DNA of 54,951 nucleotides from an uncultured Bacteroidales bacterium (GCA_903837605.1 CAILVF010000008.1:1-54951); one strand, 5' to 3'; counted from the first letter of the stretch, positions 34,573 through 44,399 are shown. Program-made: numbers and translations. The notes: generated by a model from the letters alone, not told the origin.

Positions 34573-35910
34573 TCAGAAAGTCTCATTCAGATTAAAAAAA
34601 ATTCCTTTGGTACCATCCGCTCCGAAGCCGAAATCGACGCAGAGGTTCGAAAGGGTTTTCCTGCTGAACATGATCCTTAACCCGAATCCGGCAGCGGGAT
34701 CAACGTTCTGAAAGAGATTCCGGGTCCCGTCATCAGAGCTGGCAGTAGTTGCATTTACGAATACAACACCGCTTAATATTCCTGAATAGGGGCTGATAGG
34801 AAACCTGTATTCGGTTTCCCCGTAAATAAAATTCACGCCCCTGATACTTCCCTGAATATACCCTCTTCCTGCCCGGTTGTACATATCCCAGCAAAGAGCG
34901 GGCAATCCCAGGTACGGGACCCGGCCTTTCTCGGTGAATTGGCCCAGATACCAGAATCCGATGAGGTGATCGGGGCGGCGTTTTGAAAAACCGATATAGG
35001 TTCTGAACTCGGTATTCAGCATCATGCTGCTTTTCGAACTGCCGAGAAATGAAAAATTAGGTCTGAAGGCTATATTCGCCATATATCCTTTCGTAGGGCG
35101 GATCGTATTGTCACGGCTATCGAGCAGTACTTCCAGGCTGAACCCCGACATGACATAGCTTTGCGGATTAAAACCATGATCGGTGCTGTATTTATAATGA
35201 CTTGTCACCTGGGGCGGGACACTGTCGGTGTGATTGTGATCAACAATATTGTAAAAGTCATCCAGGCAATACCCGATTCCGAAATACCAGTTTCTCGCGA
35301 ACCTGAAATAAAAAGTCTCGTAAAGCCTGATGTATTCATAATTCAAAGGCTGGGCGTCGGGAGGCAGTGAGGCAGTCGATCCCCCGTCATTAAACACAAT
35401 CCCCCTGTTGGTATGCATTTTGATCCCTGTCCCCAGACCATAGGTGGGCTGTGAAAAAATAAGGTATCTCCAGTCTCCCCGTAGAATGAACCGGGAATCC
35501 TCGGTGATGATATTGCTTCTTAACGTAATTATCGTTTGCTTGGCAGTGGTGAGGTTGACAGCAGCGCAAACCGAAGATACCGGGGTGGTTTCAGGATCAC
35601 CAAGTGTGATTGCCATAGTCGTTCCAACTCCGATCAGCAAACCGTAGGCAGGATTATATCCGATAAAGGGAGTGGTGGCAAAATAAGGTTTTTTTATTTG
35701 CACGGGCATTAACGTGATACTGTCACGCCTGGCACGCTTCGACTTTTTGACGAAAATGCTGAAAACATCATCCTGCTTGAACGTTCTAATGGTTTCCTGG
35801 GCGGAAATTTTGAATGATGGAAGGTTTAATAAAAGAAAAAAATAAAAAATCAGAATAAAACGAATGACAGAACGATCACGAATACCGTCATATATATGTC
35901 TTTGAGCCAT
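34573..35910 (-). CDS. outer-membrane beta-barrel protein, D15/surface-antigen family
   Basis: A 445-residue protein from the ATG at 35910, with a hydrophobic signal region (about residues 14-32, ending ISAQ). The mature part has many alternating strands of an Omp85-type barrel, a D15-like SLEVLLDSRDNTIRPTKGYM motif and a C-terminal FFNLNETF. No POTRA domain is visible, so it is barrel-only. It lies 113 bp downstream of another barrel gene on the same strand with a hairpin in the gap; it may be part of the same operon. Exact role unknown. Confidence 0.75.
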   Translation of the reverse strand: MAQRHIYDGIRDRSVIRFILIFYFFLLLNLPSFKISAQETIRTFKQDDVFSIFVKKSKRARRDSITLMPVQIKKPYFATTPFIGYNPAYGLLIGVGTTMAITLGDPETTPVSSVCAAVNLTTAKQTIITLRSNIITEDSRFILRGDWRYLIFSQPTYGLGTGIKMHTNRGIVFNDGGSTASLPPDAQPLNYEYIRLYETFYFRFARNWYFGIGYCLDDFYNIVDHNHTDSVPPQVTSHYKYSTDHGFNPQSYVMSGFSLEVLLDSRDNTIRPTKGYMANIAFRPNFSFLGSSKSSMMLNTEFRTYIGFSKRRPDHLIGFWYLGQFTEKGRVPYLGLPALCWDMYNRAGRGYIQGSIRGVNFIYGETEYRFPISPYSGILSGVVFVNATTASSDDGTRNLFQNVDPAAGFGLRIMFSRKTLSNLCVDFGFGADGTKGIFFNLNETF

Positions 35911-35949
35911 CAATCGTGTGTTGTTTATCCTACTGTTTCTGATAAACCA

Positions 35950-35993
35950 ACTGCCGGAACCCTTTGCATCAGACGCAATCTGGAACCGGCAGT
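35950..35993 (-). repeat. inverted repeat/hairpin between two barrel genes
   Basis: ACTGCCGG (35950-35957) and CCGGCAGT (35986-35993) pair, with an inner TTGC/GCAA helix. There is no strong T tract, so it could be an attenuator or an mRNA-stability hairpin rather than a terminator. Confidence 0.5.
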
Positions 35994-36025
35994 ATCAACG
36001 GTTATTGTTGAGAAAAAAACTTGTC

Positions 36026-36679
36026 TTACCGAATCATCATTACAATCCCTACTTTCAGGTTCAGCATCTGCAGATTCTTTGATGTCGTTTCGTAAAGAGC
36101 AATCTGGTTGGTGGTCCATTTATAGTTGAAAGCAATGAGTGCCCCCCAGTTGCTGTAACTGCCGAACCTGACCAGCGCACCAATTTCAGGTGTTAAGGAA
36201 AAATCCCAAACTGTTTTATAAATATCATACTCCTGGATCATGAGATGATGCTCCATGTAATCACCTCCGATACCTAATGAAATATAGGGTGAAATTAACT
36301 TATCGGGGATGAAGTGGTAGGCAATGACAGCCTGAAAAGGAACCATCCATGTAAAACGACAATTCTCAGCGTTGATGGCAATGCCTTTATCAGGGATAGT
36401 ATATGTTTGTTGACTGTAATTCTCACTTACACGCTGCCAACTGATATTGAATCCCACTGCCAAGCCGTTGTGAATAAAGTAACGTCCTCCAATATCAAAT
36501 CCTGCAGGGCTGGCATTACCAACCCATTTGTTGAAATCACCAATGGTAAATGTCGTATTCCACGAAATTGTATAGTATGATTTCGGTGTATAGCCCATGG
36601 ATGAGGCTGGTTTGTCCTGACTTTGCACCAAACCGGTCATAAGCACAAAAACCGTGATAACTGATAGTATCTTTTTCAT
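36026..36679 (-). CDS. small outer-membrane beta-barrel protein
   Basis: A 217-residue protein with a signal peptide (residues 1-20, ending VQSQ). The rest alternates glycine and aromatic strands, as in 8-stranded barrels (SYYTISWNTTFTIGDFNKW, GGRYFIHNGLAVGFNISW, YISLGIGGDYMEHH), and ends in a strand LKVGIVMMIR. It belongs to the general outer-membrane beta-barrel group; no specific ligand can be named. It lies 33 bp downstream of the DUF4136 gene, in the operon started at promoter D. Confidence 0.75.
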   Translation of the reverse strand: MKKILSVITVFVLMTGLVQSQDKPASSMGYTPKSYYTISWNTTFTIGDFNKWVGNASPAGFDIGGRYFIHNGLAVGFNISWQRVSENYSQQTYTIPDKGIAINAENCRFTWMVPFQAVIAYHFIPDKLISPYISLGIGGDYMEHHLMIQEYDIYKTVWDFSLTPEIGALVRFGSYSNWGALIAFNYKWTTNQIALYETTSKNLQMLNLKVGIVMMIR

Positions 36680-36712
36680 ATTGTCTTCTTTATAATGATT
36701 TATTCAAATTTA

Positions 36713-37321
36713 TTACGGGGTTGTTTGTAACTGTGGTGTCTGGATAAATGCCTGATCCACTCTGGCAGTAATATCAGATGTTGTATGGGTGCCTGTAAGC
36801 AGACCTCGTATTCCGGCATTCCAGCGGCAGTATATAAGCTGTTTAACAGGATCCACGTTTTTCAGGTCCATCAATTGAATGGAGGCCAAACCAGTTGTAT
36901 AGGAAGCATAATAAACCGGGTAATAAGGATAATAATAACCTCCGTACGGATAGTATCCCCAATAGTCATAGTAATAAGTATAAACGGTGGTATTCTCGAA
37001 GTAAAAAACTTCTATTCCGAGGTCAGGTTTTACAGCTGATGCTGATTTCACAAAGCCCCTGGCCTGCATGTTCTTGTCAATCTCAGCAAGAACAGCAACG
37101 GCCGTCTGGTCTGTAATAGGTATTGTGTCCTTATCGGTAACTTTCATGATATAGCTGGTGATGGAATAGGTCTTGTATGTGTTAAAATCAACTTTGGTGT
37201 CATATTGTGTGATGACTGCAAGATCCTCCAGCAACCTGTCCGTTTCAGCGGGATACTTTGTACAGGAGAGGGTAAACGCCATCCCTACTCCCAGGATTAA
37301 TAAACCAAGTTTTGCTTTCAT
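36713..37321 (-). CDS. DUF4136 lipoprotein with a tyrosine-rich insert
   Basis: From the ATG at 37321 the product has 202 residues. Its lipoprotein signal peptide has the lipobox TLSC (Cys21). The DUF4136 fold shows as VDFNTYKTYSI, then NMQARGFVKSASAVKPDLGIEVFYFE. A stretch near residues 105-135 is unusually rich in Tyr and Gly (YYYDYWGYYPYGGYYYPYY). A longer start at 37378 would place 19 residues before the signal peptide and overlap the upstream gene, so it is rejected. It is the second gene of the operon from promoter D. Confidence 0.8.
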   Translation of the reverse strand: MKAKLGLLILGVGMAFTLSCTKYPAETDRLLEDLAVITQYDTKVDFNTYKTYSITSYIMKVTDKDTIPITDQTAVAVLAEIDKNMQARGFVKSASAVKPDLGIEVFYFENTTVYTYYYDYWGYYPYGGYYYPYYPVYYASYTTGLASIQLMDLKNVDPVKQLIYCRWNAGIRGLLTGTHTTSDITARVDQAFIQTPQLQTTP

Positions 37322-37374
37322 ATTGATGTTGTTTGAGTATTGTTTTGAATTGTAGAACTTTCTATTCATTAGGA

Positions 37375-37842
37375 TCACTTCTTCTTCTCAATAAAAGGAA
37401 TATTCATGAGAACCTGCGCCCTGATGGCTGTAAGAATATAATTTTCGATCTGGTAAAACTGGGTGGCAACAATGCCATCTGATATCAATTTGACCTTTGT
37501 ATAGTATGTCACAATAAGATTATCTGTTTTTTTCTGGAGTTCAATCACCTTCTTTGTCCATGCATCGGCCTGTTCACCTGTCATAGTATTGTACTGACCG
37601 GCATACTGCTCCAACAATTCAATCCGCAGCTTGCCGAGAACTTTCCTTTGTGTTTCATATTCATCATAAAGTTTCCAGAAGGCATCTTTTTGAGCTGCTG
37701 ATGGTTTGACGAAATCTGCCACTGCTGATTTTTTATCCATCCCAAATGCGGCCTGCATAAGATCAATCTCTTCTTTATTTGATTGTGTATAAGCAAAAGA
37801 TGACAGCAATAATGCTACAATAATAAAAATGTACTTTTTCAT
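37375..37842 (-). CDS. small exported helical protein, CpxP/Spy-like
   Basis: A 155-residue protein with a signal peptide (residues 1-19, ending YTQ). The mature part is almost all predicted helix, with many Lys, Glu and Gln residues (KPSAAQKDAFWKLYDEYETQ and DAWTKKVIELQKKTDNL), as in periplasmic Spy/CpxP-type chaperones. The length suits that family, but I see no LTxxQ repeat, so the assignment is structural only. It is the first gene after promoter D. Confidence 0.7.
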   Translation of the reverse strand: MKKYIFIIVALLLSSFAYTQSNKEEIDLMQAAFGMDKKSAVADFVKPSAAQKDAFWKLYDEYETQRKVLGKLRIELLEQYAGQYNTMTGEQADAWTKKVIELQKKTDNLIVTYYTKVKLISDGIVATQFYQIENYILTAIRAQVLMNIPFIEKKK

Positions 37843-37922
37843 GATGTGTTGGTTTGTTTTATGTTTGAATAAAAATCAGAATTCAAATAACTAAGTTATA
37901 ATTTTATTAATTTAACACGAAT

Positions 37923-38003
37923 CAAAATTACATTCCTGCAATCGTGGTCACAATACCTAAATTTGGGTATTCTGCTTCAAACAGATACCTATAACTGGGT
38001 ATT
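37923..38003 (-). promoter_or_regulatory. promoter D with double palindromic operator, CpxP-like/DUF4136/barrel operon
   Basis: The minus-strand -7 box TAATTTTG is at 37923-37930. The proximal palindrome AATACCTAAATTTGGGTATT (37952-37971) begins 21 nt away and supplies the -33 TTG. The distal palindrome GATACCTATAACTGGGTATT lies at 37984-38003, exactly 32 bp further. The 12-bp linker contains TTCAAACA. The ATG is 81 nt below the box. Confidence 0.88.
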
Positions 38004-38141
38004 TTTTGTAATTCCTATGCCTTATTGAGGTATTATATACTGTCTATTGATCATATCAGGTGATTCAACAGACTGTACTTTGTTTTTCAAGGCAATGGCA
38101 GCATAAGTATGCCGGGCAACATGAAGAGTGATCTTCCTGGT

Positions 38142-39572
38142 TTACTTTTTCCCTATTGTAATCAGGAATGGCAGCACTGTAAAAAGTAAAGTTCCCCCGG
38201 CTACCAGGCAAACGTATTCCATCGGACTTCCAACCGGCAATTGCGAGGGCGGGAAGAAGGATACAATAAAGGCAAACAATACAGCGAGGAACCCTATTCC
38301 TGCAATAGCCCACATTCCGTTATTCCCACCGGGAACTTTATACGAGCGAACGAGGCCGGGCTGGGAGTAACGCAATTTAATGCCGGCGGCATACATCAGC
38401 ATATACATTATCAGGTAGAGCCCGATAGTTAAGGCACCTAATAAGAAGAAAGCAACACCGACATTGGGAATTATAAAATAAATGGATGACAGCAGTGTAA
38501 CAATAAGGCCCTGCACCATGAGGATATTCTGCTGTATTCCTTTCTTATTGACTTTTGCAAGACCGGCAGGTAAAAGTCCGTCCCTGGCGGTCCATAACAA
38601 ACCACGGCTGGGGCCTGCGATCCATGAAATCACGCTTCCTAAAACCCCAAACGCCATCAGTATACATACAACAGGGAGCAACCATTTCAGCCCCATACTC
38701 ACAAAGATATTTTCAAAAGCCTGCATGAGACCCGATTGTAATGTCATTTTGCTTTCAGGCAGTACTATCGAAATTGCAAGGGAGCCTAATATCTGCAGGA
38801 AGAAGATCAGTGCAGCAGCAAACAGAAGGACTTTCGGGAACTGCTTCGAAGGGTTCTTCAATTCGTTGGCATGAACAGCCTGGACTTCAATCCCGGCAAA
38901 AATCAGTATTACAGCTGCCAGGAAAGTAACATTATCCAGGCTTGTAATATGGGGGAACCACCGCGGATGGCTGATCCCGTTTAGCAGGTATGCCGATGTC
39001 GTATCAACAGAGGAAGGATGCAGAAATGCCAGGGGATTTCCCTGTATCATGTATATAATTGTGAAGATTATCAATACTGCCCCTGGAATAACAGTTCCGA
39101 GCAGGAACCCGTAACTTGCAATTTTTGACATCAGCTGTGTGCCATTCAGGGTTATCAGGGTGGATATCCAATACACAATAATGCAGAAAATCCCGACGTA
39201 GGTTCCGTTGTTGCTTAACTCAGGCTTCCCTATCATATAGGCAATGATGGCAGCTGCAAACCCCAGCAGGATAGGATAATATACGACGTTCTGTATCCAT
39301 TGAAGCCAGATGGCCAGAAATCCAAGCTTTTTGTGGAAGGCCTCTTTCACCCAGGTATACACCCCTCCTCCTGTGGAACCGAAAGCCCCTCCCAGTTCGG
39401 CCGAGACCATGGATGCCGGTATCAGGAAAAGTACCGTCCCGAAAAGCACATAGAAAAACATTGTTAATTCTTCAATAGCCATAAAGGATAAACCACGAAG
39501 GCTGAATACAGCTGCACCGGTCATAAATACCAGGCGGGTGGTTGTCATATTGACTTTTTTTGTCGGTTCCAT
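38142..39572 (-). CDS. gadC: glutamate:gamma-aminobutyrate antiporter, GadC type (APC superfamily)
   Basis: A 476-residue permease with about 12 hydrophobic segments. The N-terminus TGAAVFSLRGLSFMAIEEL, the GGAFGSTGGGVYTWVKEAF block and the SWIAGPSRGLLWTARDGLLP block are typical of GadC. It would import glutamate and export GABA, consuming protons together with the decarboxylase encoded 28 bp upstream. The C-terminus ends soon after the last helix, without the long pH-gating plug of the E. coli protein. Confidence 0.92.
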   Translation of the reverse strand: MEPTKKVNMTTTRLVFMTGAAVFSLRGLSFMAIEELTMFFYVLFGTVLFLIPASMVSAELGGAFGSTGGGVYTWVKEAFHKKLGFLAIWLQWIQNVVYYPILLGFAAAIIAYMIGKPELSNNGTYVGIFCIIVYWISTLITLNGTQLMSKIASYGFLLGTVIPGAVLIIFTIIYMIQGNPLAFLHPSSVDTTSAYLLNGISHPRWFPHITSLDNVTFLAAVILIFAGIEVQAVHANELKNPSKQFPKVLLFAAALIFFLQILGSLAISIVLPESKMTLQSGLMQAFENIFVSMGLKWLLPVVCILMAFGVLGSVISWIAGPSRGLLWTARDGLLPAGLAKVNKKGIQQNILMVQGLIVTLLSSIYFIIPNVGVAFFLLGALTIGLYLIMYMLMYAAGIKLRYSQPGLVRSYKVPGGNNGMWAIAGIGFLAVLFAFIVSFFPPSQLPVGSPMEYVCLVAGGTLLFTVLPFLITIGKK

Positions 39573-39600
39573 GATAAATTCTTACATTAATTATTGTGAA

Positions 39601-40995
39601 CTAATTATGATTAAAAACCTGTGCAGTCTCAATTCCTTTCGAATTATTAACAGGATGTTTTGCAAACCATTCGATTGCCCGTTCAAAATCAGCAATCAAA
39701 AGATCAGCGAGATCACGGCTGAATCCATGACGGATCAGAACCCTTTGTACGACAAGATCCTGACAGTTCTCAGGCATGGAGTAAGAGGCAATCTGCCAGC
39801 CCCTGCTGCGCAGACGGTCAGACAGGTCATATAATGTAAACCCGACATTTGCATCTTTTTTCAGAGTCCAGCATGCACCTGGAAGAGCTCCCTGTCCATC
39901 GTAAATTATATCAAATATTTTCATTTTTTCCATTTTACGGGCGATATATGTAGCATGGCTGGCGCAAGCCTGTTGAATCCTCCTGTATCCTTCTTTTCCC
40001 AGGCGCAGGAAATTGTAATACTGTGCAACGATCTGGCCACCGGGTCTTGAAAAATTAAGTGCGAAAGTCGGCATATTGCCTCCCAGGTAGTTCACATTGA
40101 AAACCAATCCTTCGGGCAGGTCTGATTTCTCACGCCAAATCACCCAGCCCACTCCTAGAGGTGACAGACCGAATTTATGCCCGGAAGTATTGATAGATTT
40201 CACCCTGGGTAAACGAAAATCCCACACAAGGTCAGGTTGAAGGAATGGAGCAACAAAACCTCCGCTGGCGGCATCCACATGGATAGGGATATCCAGTCCT
40301 TTCTCTTTCTGCAAACCGTCAAGGGCATCGCTGATTAATTTCACATCTTCGTACTGGCATGTAAACGTAACCCCCAGTGTAGGAACAACGCCAATCGTGT
40401 TTTCGTCACAACGCTTAAGAACCTCTTCGGCATTCATGAGCAAACGTCCGTGTTCCATTGGAATCTGCCTAAGCTCGACATCAAAATATCTTGCAAATTT
40501 TTCCCAGCACACCTGTACCGGACCTGTTACTAAATTCGGTTTGGAAGTATCCTTACCTTCAGCTTTCATCTTTTCACGCCAGCGCCATTTCATAGCCAGT
40601 CCCCCGCACATGGCCGCTTCGCTTGAGCCTGTAGTAGAACAACCTATAGTATTTTTACTTTTCGGAGCATTCCACAGATCGGCCATCATGTGCACACATC
40701 GCTCTTCAATAGCAGCAGTCTGAGGGTATTCGTCCTTATCTATCATATTTTTATCCAGGCATTCATCCATTAATTTATGGATCTCTGAATCAAGCCAGGT
40801 TGAACAGAAGGTTGCAAGATTCAACCTGGAATTTCCGTCTATCATGAGTTCGTCATGAATAATTGAATACACGTCTTCGCTCCTGCTGTCTTTTTCGGGA
40901 ATCTTGTATTTTGGAATACTTATCCTTAAATCGGTTGAAGTATAAATATCTTCTTCCATCTTAGCAATGATCTTTTCTTTTTCGTGCAGTGCCAT
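39601..40995 (-). CDS. gadB: glutamate decarboxylase (PLP-dependent)
   Basis: A 464-residue enzyme that converts glutamate to GABA and CO2, consuming a proton; typical GadB length. The PLP lysine is expected at Lys274 in [28 protein letters not shown] supplies the cofactor-binding aspartate, and [15 protein letters not shown] the phosphate site. It is followed closely by gadC, a classic acid-resistance pair. It sits downstream of the PLD-like and ABC-exporter genes on the same strand. Confidence 0.96.
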   Translation of the reverse strand: MALHEKEKIIAKMEEDIYTSTDLRISIPKYKIPEKDSRSEDVYSIIHDELMIDGNSRLNLATFCSTWLDSEIHKLMDECLDKNMIDKDEYPQTAAIEERCVHMMADLWNAPKSKNTIGCSTTGSSEAAMCGGLAMKWRWREKMKAEGKDTSKPNLVTGPVQVCWEKFARYFDVELRQIPMEHGRLLMNAEEVLKRCDENTIGVVPTLGVTFTCQYEDVKLISDALDGLQKEKGLDIPIHVDAASGGFVAPFLQPDLVWDFRLPRVKSINTSGHKFGLSPLGVGWVIWREKSDLPEGLVFNVNYLGGNMPTFALNFSRPGGQIVAQYYNFLRLGKEGYRRIQQACASHATYIARKMEKMKIFDIIYDGQGALPGACWTLKKDANVGFTLYDLSDRLRSRGWQIASYSMPENCQDLVVQRVLIRHGFSRDLADLLIADFERAIEWFAKHPVNNSKGIETAQVFNHN

Positions 40996-41069
40996 AATTT
41001 TATCTTTTTGTGAATTTTTTACTGTATTGTTTATTTTTCAGGTTAAGCTGTACTGGTTTTATCCTGGAT

Positions 41070-42086
41070 TTATAGTTTATATTTTTTTGCATGCTCGTCA
41101 TCCATCCTGAGCACAAGTTTCTCGGAGCTACCTTGTCCGTGTCCTTCAAGGTCGGTGAACAATCCCTCGTCGGTGAGGTCTATAGGGAATGAATGTTCCC
41201 AATCATGGCCTGCTATACCGTGAAGCCGGTCCACGATATCGCTGTCATGAACTTCGATCGCAAGTTCCCGCCTGTCGTCGAAACTGCCCGGAGCGAGGTT
41301 GATTGAACCCACGATAGCATGAAGGCCGTCAGCCAGAAGCATCTTTCCGTGAAGCTTCAGGTGTTTGAGTTTGTGGATACTAATACCAACATCATCCATT
41401 ATGCGCAACCCTCCTACCCCTTCAACGATTTTCTCCTTTTTCAGTGAATGCGGCGGGCGGGCCATGAGGTGGATTTTCACGCCACGTTCCCGGGCCCGAA
41501 CCAGGCGCTCAATGATTACCATATCCTGGTAACGTTCATTCTGGATAAAGAGGGTATGCTTTGCATTATCGATAAACTGTGCTATGCGTTCACGTCCGTT
41601 TGCAGGGCACCAGATCATGTGAGCGCTTAAACCGGGTTTGAATTCCTGACGGTTCCAGTCGGCATCGAAACAGGCAATGACTTCACCGACTCCGTGGGGA
41701 TGGGTCGTGGTAATAGCATAATCGCGGGTTTCGGTAAGATTTTGTGTTGCCCAGTTAAGTGATTTCACATAAGCTATGGTTTCATCCACTACCATGGATT
41801 TTTCATGGGTGATACCAAAGCCGGGATTGCTGTCTTTCACTTCTATTCCCGCCAGTTCAAGCGCTTTTCTGACTTCTTTGTTATCATCCTCCCCGTCCCG
41901 TCGGGCAGCATTCAGCATTACACGCACTTTCACTCCCCGTTTGTGGGCGGCAACAACGGTATTGAGCAAGACAGGGTCGGAAAAAACGAACATCTTTACC
42001 TGTAGTGATTTCTTCGCAGCATTGATAGCATCAAGGAAGGGTTTAGATGATTCATCAGGGAGAACAATAAGAGTGCGAACTGACAT
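41070..42086 (-). CDS. phospholipase-D-like (cardiolipin synthase-type) protein
   Basis: A 338-residue protein with two HKD motifs, THEKSMVVDE (about residues 93-102) and KLHGKMLLAD (about 243-252), each HxKx4D. It has no transmembrane segments and no signal peptide, unlike classical cardiolipin synthases, so it is a cytosolic PLD-like phosphodiesterase or transferase of unknown substrate. It lies between the ABC exporter and gadB with short gaps and could be cotranscribed. Confidence 0.85.
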   Translation of the reverse strand: MSVRTLIVLPDESSKPFLDAINAAKKSLQVKMFVFSDPVLLNTVVAAHKRGVKVRVMLNAARRDGEDDNKEVRKALELAGIEVKDSNPGFGITHEKSMVVDETIAYVKSLNWATQNLTETRDYAITTTHPHGVGEVIACFDADWNRQEFKPGLSAHMIWCPANGRERIAQFIDNAKHTLFIQNERYQDMVIIERLVRARERGVKIHLMARPPHSLKKEKIVEGVGGLRIMDDVGISIHKLKHLKLHGKMLLADGLHAIVGSINLAPGSFDDRRELAIEVHDSDIVDRLHGIAGHDWEHSFPIDLTDEGLFTDLEGHGQGSSEKLVLRMDDEHAKKYKL

Positions 42087-42134
42087 TTGAAAAACTTGTT
42101 TTGAATTGCGATGAAAATATTAACAAATTATTGG

Positions 42135-44132
42135 TTATGGAGTTGAAAAGGCATCCAATCCTGAGCCGGTGACAGCCTGGGTTGAGATAAGCTCAGGCCT
42201 GGTTCCGGCCTGTATCTGGTATAGTTCCGCGTAAATTTTATTTTGCCTGATGAGTTCATCGTGTGTGCCTTCTTCTGCAATATAACCGCCTTTTAAAACG
42301 ACAATTTTATCGGCATCGCGAATGGTGCTTAAACGATGTGCAATGGTGATTACGGTACGGCCCTTCATCAGGTGTTCCAAAGCTTCCATGACCGATTTTT
42401 CCGATTCAGTGTCCAGGGCAGCGGTAGGTTCGTCAAGGATGAGGATAGGCGCATTGCGTATAATGGCTCTTGCAATACCAATTCTCTGCCTCTGCCCACC
42501 AGAGAGTGTTAGTCCGCGCTCACCTACAAGTGAATCATAACCGTGCGGCATCTGCATGATAAACTCATTGGCGTTGGCCATCCCGGCGGCTTCAATAATT
42601 TCCCCTGGTGAGGCATCCGGCCTTCCATATGCAATATTGTCACGTATACTCCCTGCAAACAATACCGTTTCCTGCAATACGAAGCCAATTTGCTCACGAA
42701 GCAGGTCCAGTTTGTAATCAGTTACATCTACCCCGTCGATGAGAACCCGTCCGGAAACGGGATCGTAGTACCGTGGAATGAGGCTCAGTACGGTGGACTT
42801 ACCACCGCCTGTTGGGCCGCAAACACCTATGCGCTGGCCTGGTTTAATCGTGAGGTTGATATCGCGAAGCACAGGCGAATCGGGATCGTATGCAAAAGCA
42901 ACATGCTCGAAAGCTATCTCGCCTTTCAATTTAGCCGGGCTTAGAGCACCGGGTTTTTGAGGTATGATCGTATCAGCCCCGAGAATGGTTTGTATACGTT
43001 CCAGACCCACCGCAGCCTGGGCGATGACGTTGGTCATCTTTGCAAGATCCTGTACAGGTTTAAAAAATTTGCTGAGATACGATAGAAACACGGTGAGGGC
43101 GCCAATGGTCATGGCATCGCGGAGGATCAGGCCAGCCCCGCGCCAAAGGACAAAAGCCACACAGAATGAAACAGTGACAGAAACAATAGGTGAAAGCAGA
43201 GATTTGACACGTCTTGCCTTAAGCGCTGCCTGAACGGTTTCCATGCTGGCTTCCCTGAGCCGCCCCTCCTCCATATCCTGCCTGCCGAACGCTTTGACTG
43301 ATCTAACAGATTCCAGGCCCTGCTGAACTAAGGCCAGGACATCGCTCTGGTGCATTCTCACCTCATGTGTGGCCTTCTTGACCGCCTTTTTGAAACGTGC
43401 GACAAAAAGTAAAAGGAAAGGAGTCACACCTACCGCGACCAGCGCAAAGTCGAAATTAAGATACAGCATGACACCAACCATACCTATGATTGTGAGTGAA
43501 TCGATAAGTATGCTCAGAAGTGCGGTTGAAGCAAAACTCTGTACGGTACCAACATCAGAAGTAATGGTACTAAGGAGGTTCCCAATTTTGTGAGTGTCAT
43601 AATATTTTAACGAGAGGCGGTGAAGATGGTGGTATAGTCTCTGGCGTAAATCATTGGCTACATTCTGCGCTACACTTTCAGTAAAATAATTGTCAATATA
43701 GCCGGCAACCGCAGCGATGATTGCAATCAGAACCGTAAGGGCTGCGGCCACACCGGCCAAAGCCATGGTATTTTCGCCAAACGAAAAATCACGAAGCCAT
43801 ACCATAAAATCAGGCAGTTTATGCTTCCCGATCACATTATCAATGATAATTTTCAATGGCCAGGGGGCAGCTATACTCATTGCTGTTTCAAGAAGCATAG
43901 CTGAGAAGATTACTGCAAGCCAACCATAATATGGGCGGATTAATGTAAGAACCAGGCGGGTCATCATTCTACCAGGCCGGGCAGATTGCTGTGTCATGGC
44001 ACCCGGTGATCTGGTTTGGGTATCGGAACCGGATTTATCCACTATGGTTGCATTTTTATTCCTTTTTCGCAAAAACACCATTTGGTGACTTTGCATAATC
44101 AAAAAATTATGAAAGGTCACCGTTAAGGGCAT
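42135..44132 (-). CDS. ABC exporter, fused permease and ATPase
   Basis: A 665-residue half-transporter. A six-helix type-I exporter domain (about 60-360) precedes an ATPase with Walker A GPTGGGKST, the Q-loop region GFVLQETVLFAG, signature LSGGQRQRIGIARAI, Walker B ILILDEPTAALD and H-loop IAHRLST. It probably works as a homodimer exporting a lipid or small molecule. The N-terminal 50-60 residues are poorly conserved, so the start may be at a later methionine. A possible minus-strand box TAAATTTG lies at 44281-44288. Confidence 0.9.
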   Translation of the reverse strand: MPLTVTFHNFLIMQSHQMVFLRKRNKNATIVDKSGSDTQTRSPGAMTQQSARPGRMMTRLVLTLIRPYYGWLAVIFSAMLLETAMSIAAPWPLKIIIDNVIGKHKLPDFMVWLRDFSFGENTMALAGVAAALTVLIAIIAAVAGYIDNYFTESVAQNVANDLRQRLYHHLHRLSLKYYDTHKIGNLLSTITSDVGTVQSFASTALLSILIDSLTIIGMVGVMLYLNFDFALVAVGVTPFLLLFVARFKKAVKKATHEVRMHQSDVLALVQQGLESVRSVKAFGRQDMEEGRLREASMETVQAALKARRVKSLLSPIVSVTVSFCVAFVLWRGAGLILRDAMTIGALTVFLSYLSKFFKPVQDLAKMTNVIAQAAVGLERIQTILGADTIIPQKPGALSPAKLKGEIAFEHVAFAYDPDSPVLRDINLTIKPGQRIGVCGPTGGGKSTVLSLIPRYYDPVSGRVLIDGVDVTDYKLDLLREQIGFVLQETVLFAGSIRDNIAYGRPDASPGEIIEAAGMANANEFIMQMPHGYDSLVGERGLTLSGGQRQRIGIARAIIRNAPILILDEPTAALDTESEKSVMEALEHLMKGRTVITIAHRLSTIRDADKIVVLKGGYIAEEGTHDELIRQNKIYAELYQIQAGTRPELISTQAVTGSGLDAFSTP

Positions 44133-44280
44133 TAATAGTCTACTGAATAATCAGATTAAACAAAGGGCGAGCCAGAAAATATTGAAAAACCAGTGGCAGG
44201 ATTTATATCATCCAACTATTTGAATATGTGATCTGATAATTTTAATAATGCATAAATATAGTTGAATTTCGCCAGGAAAG

Positions 44281-44288
44281 CAAATTTA
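44281..44288 (-). promoter_or_regulatory. possible -7 box for the ABC exporter/gad group
   Basis: The minus strand reads TAAATTTG, 148 nt above the ABC gene start. No -33 element is visible, so this is weak. Confidence 0.25.
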
Positions 44289-44399
44289 ATTTGCCTAAAT
44301 CTATCATTATTATCGCGTATGTAAGCGAAAATGAGACATCGGAAATTATCGATTAACTTTTCGGCATTATTTTAATCGCAGATTAAATTCAGTTTACTG

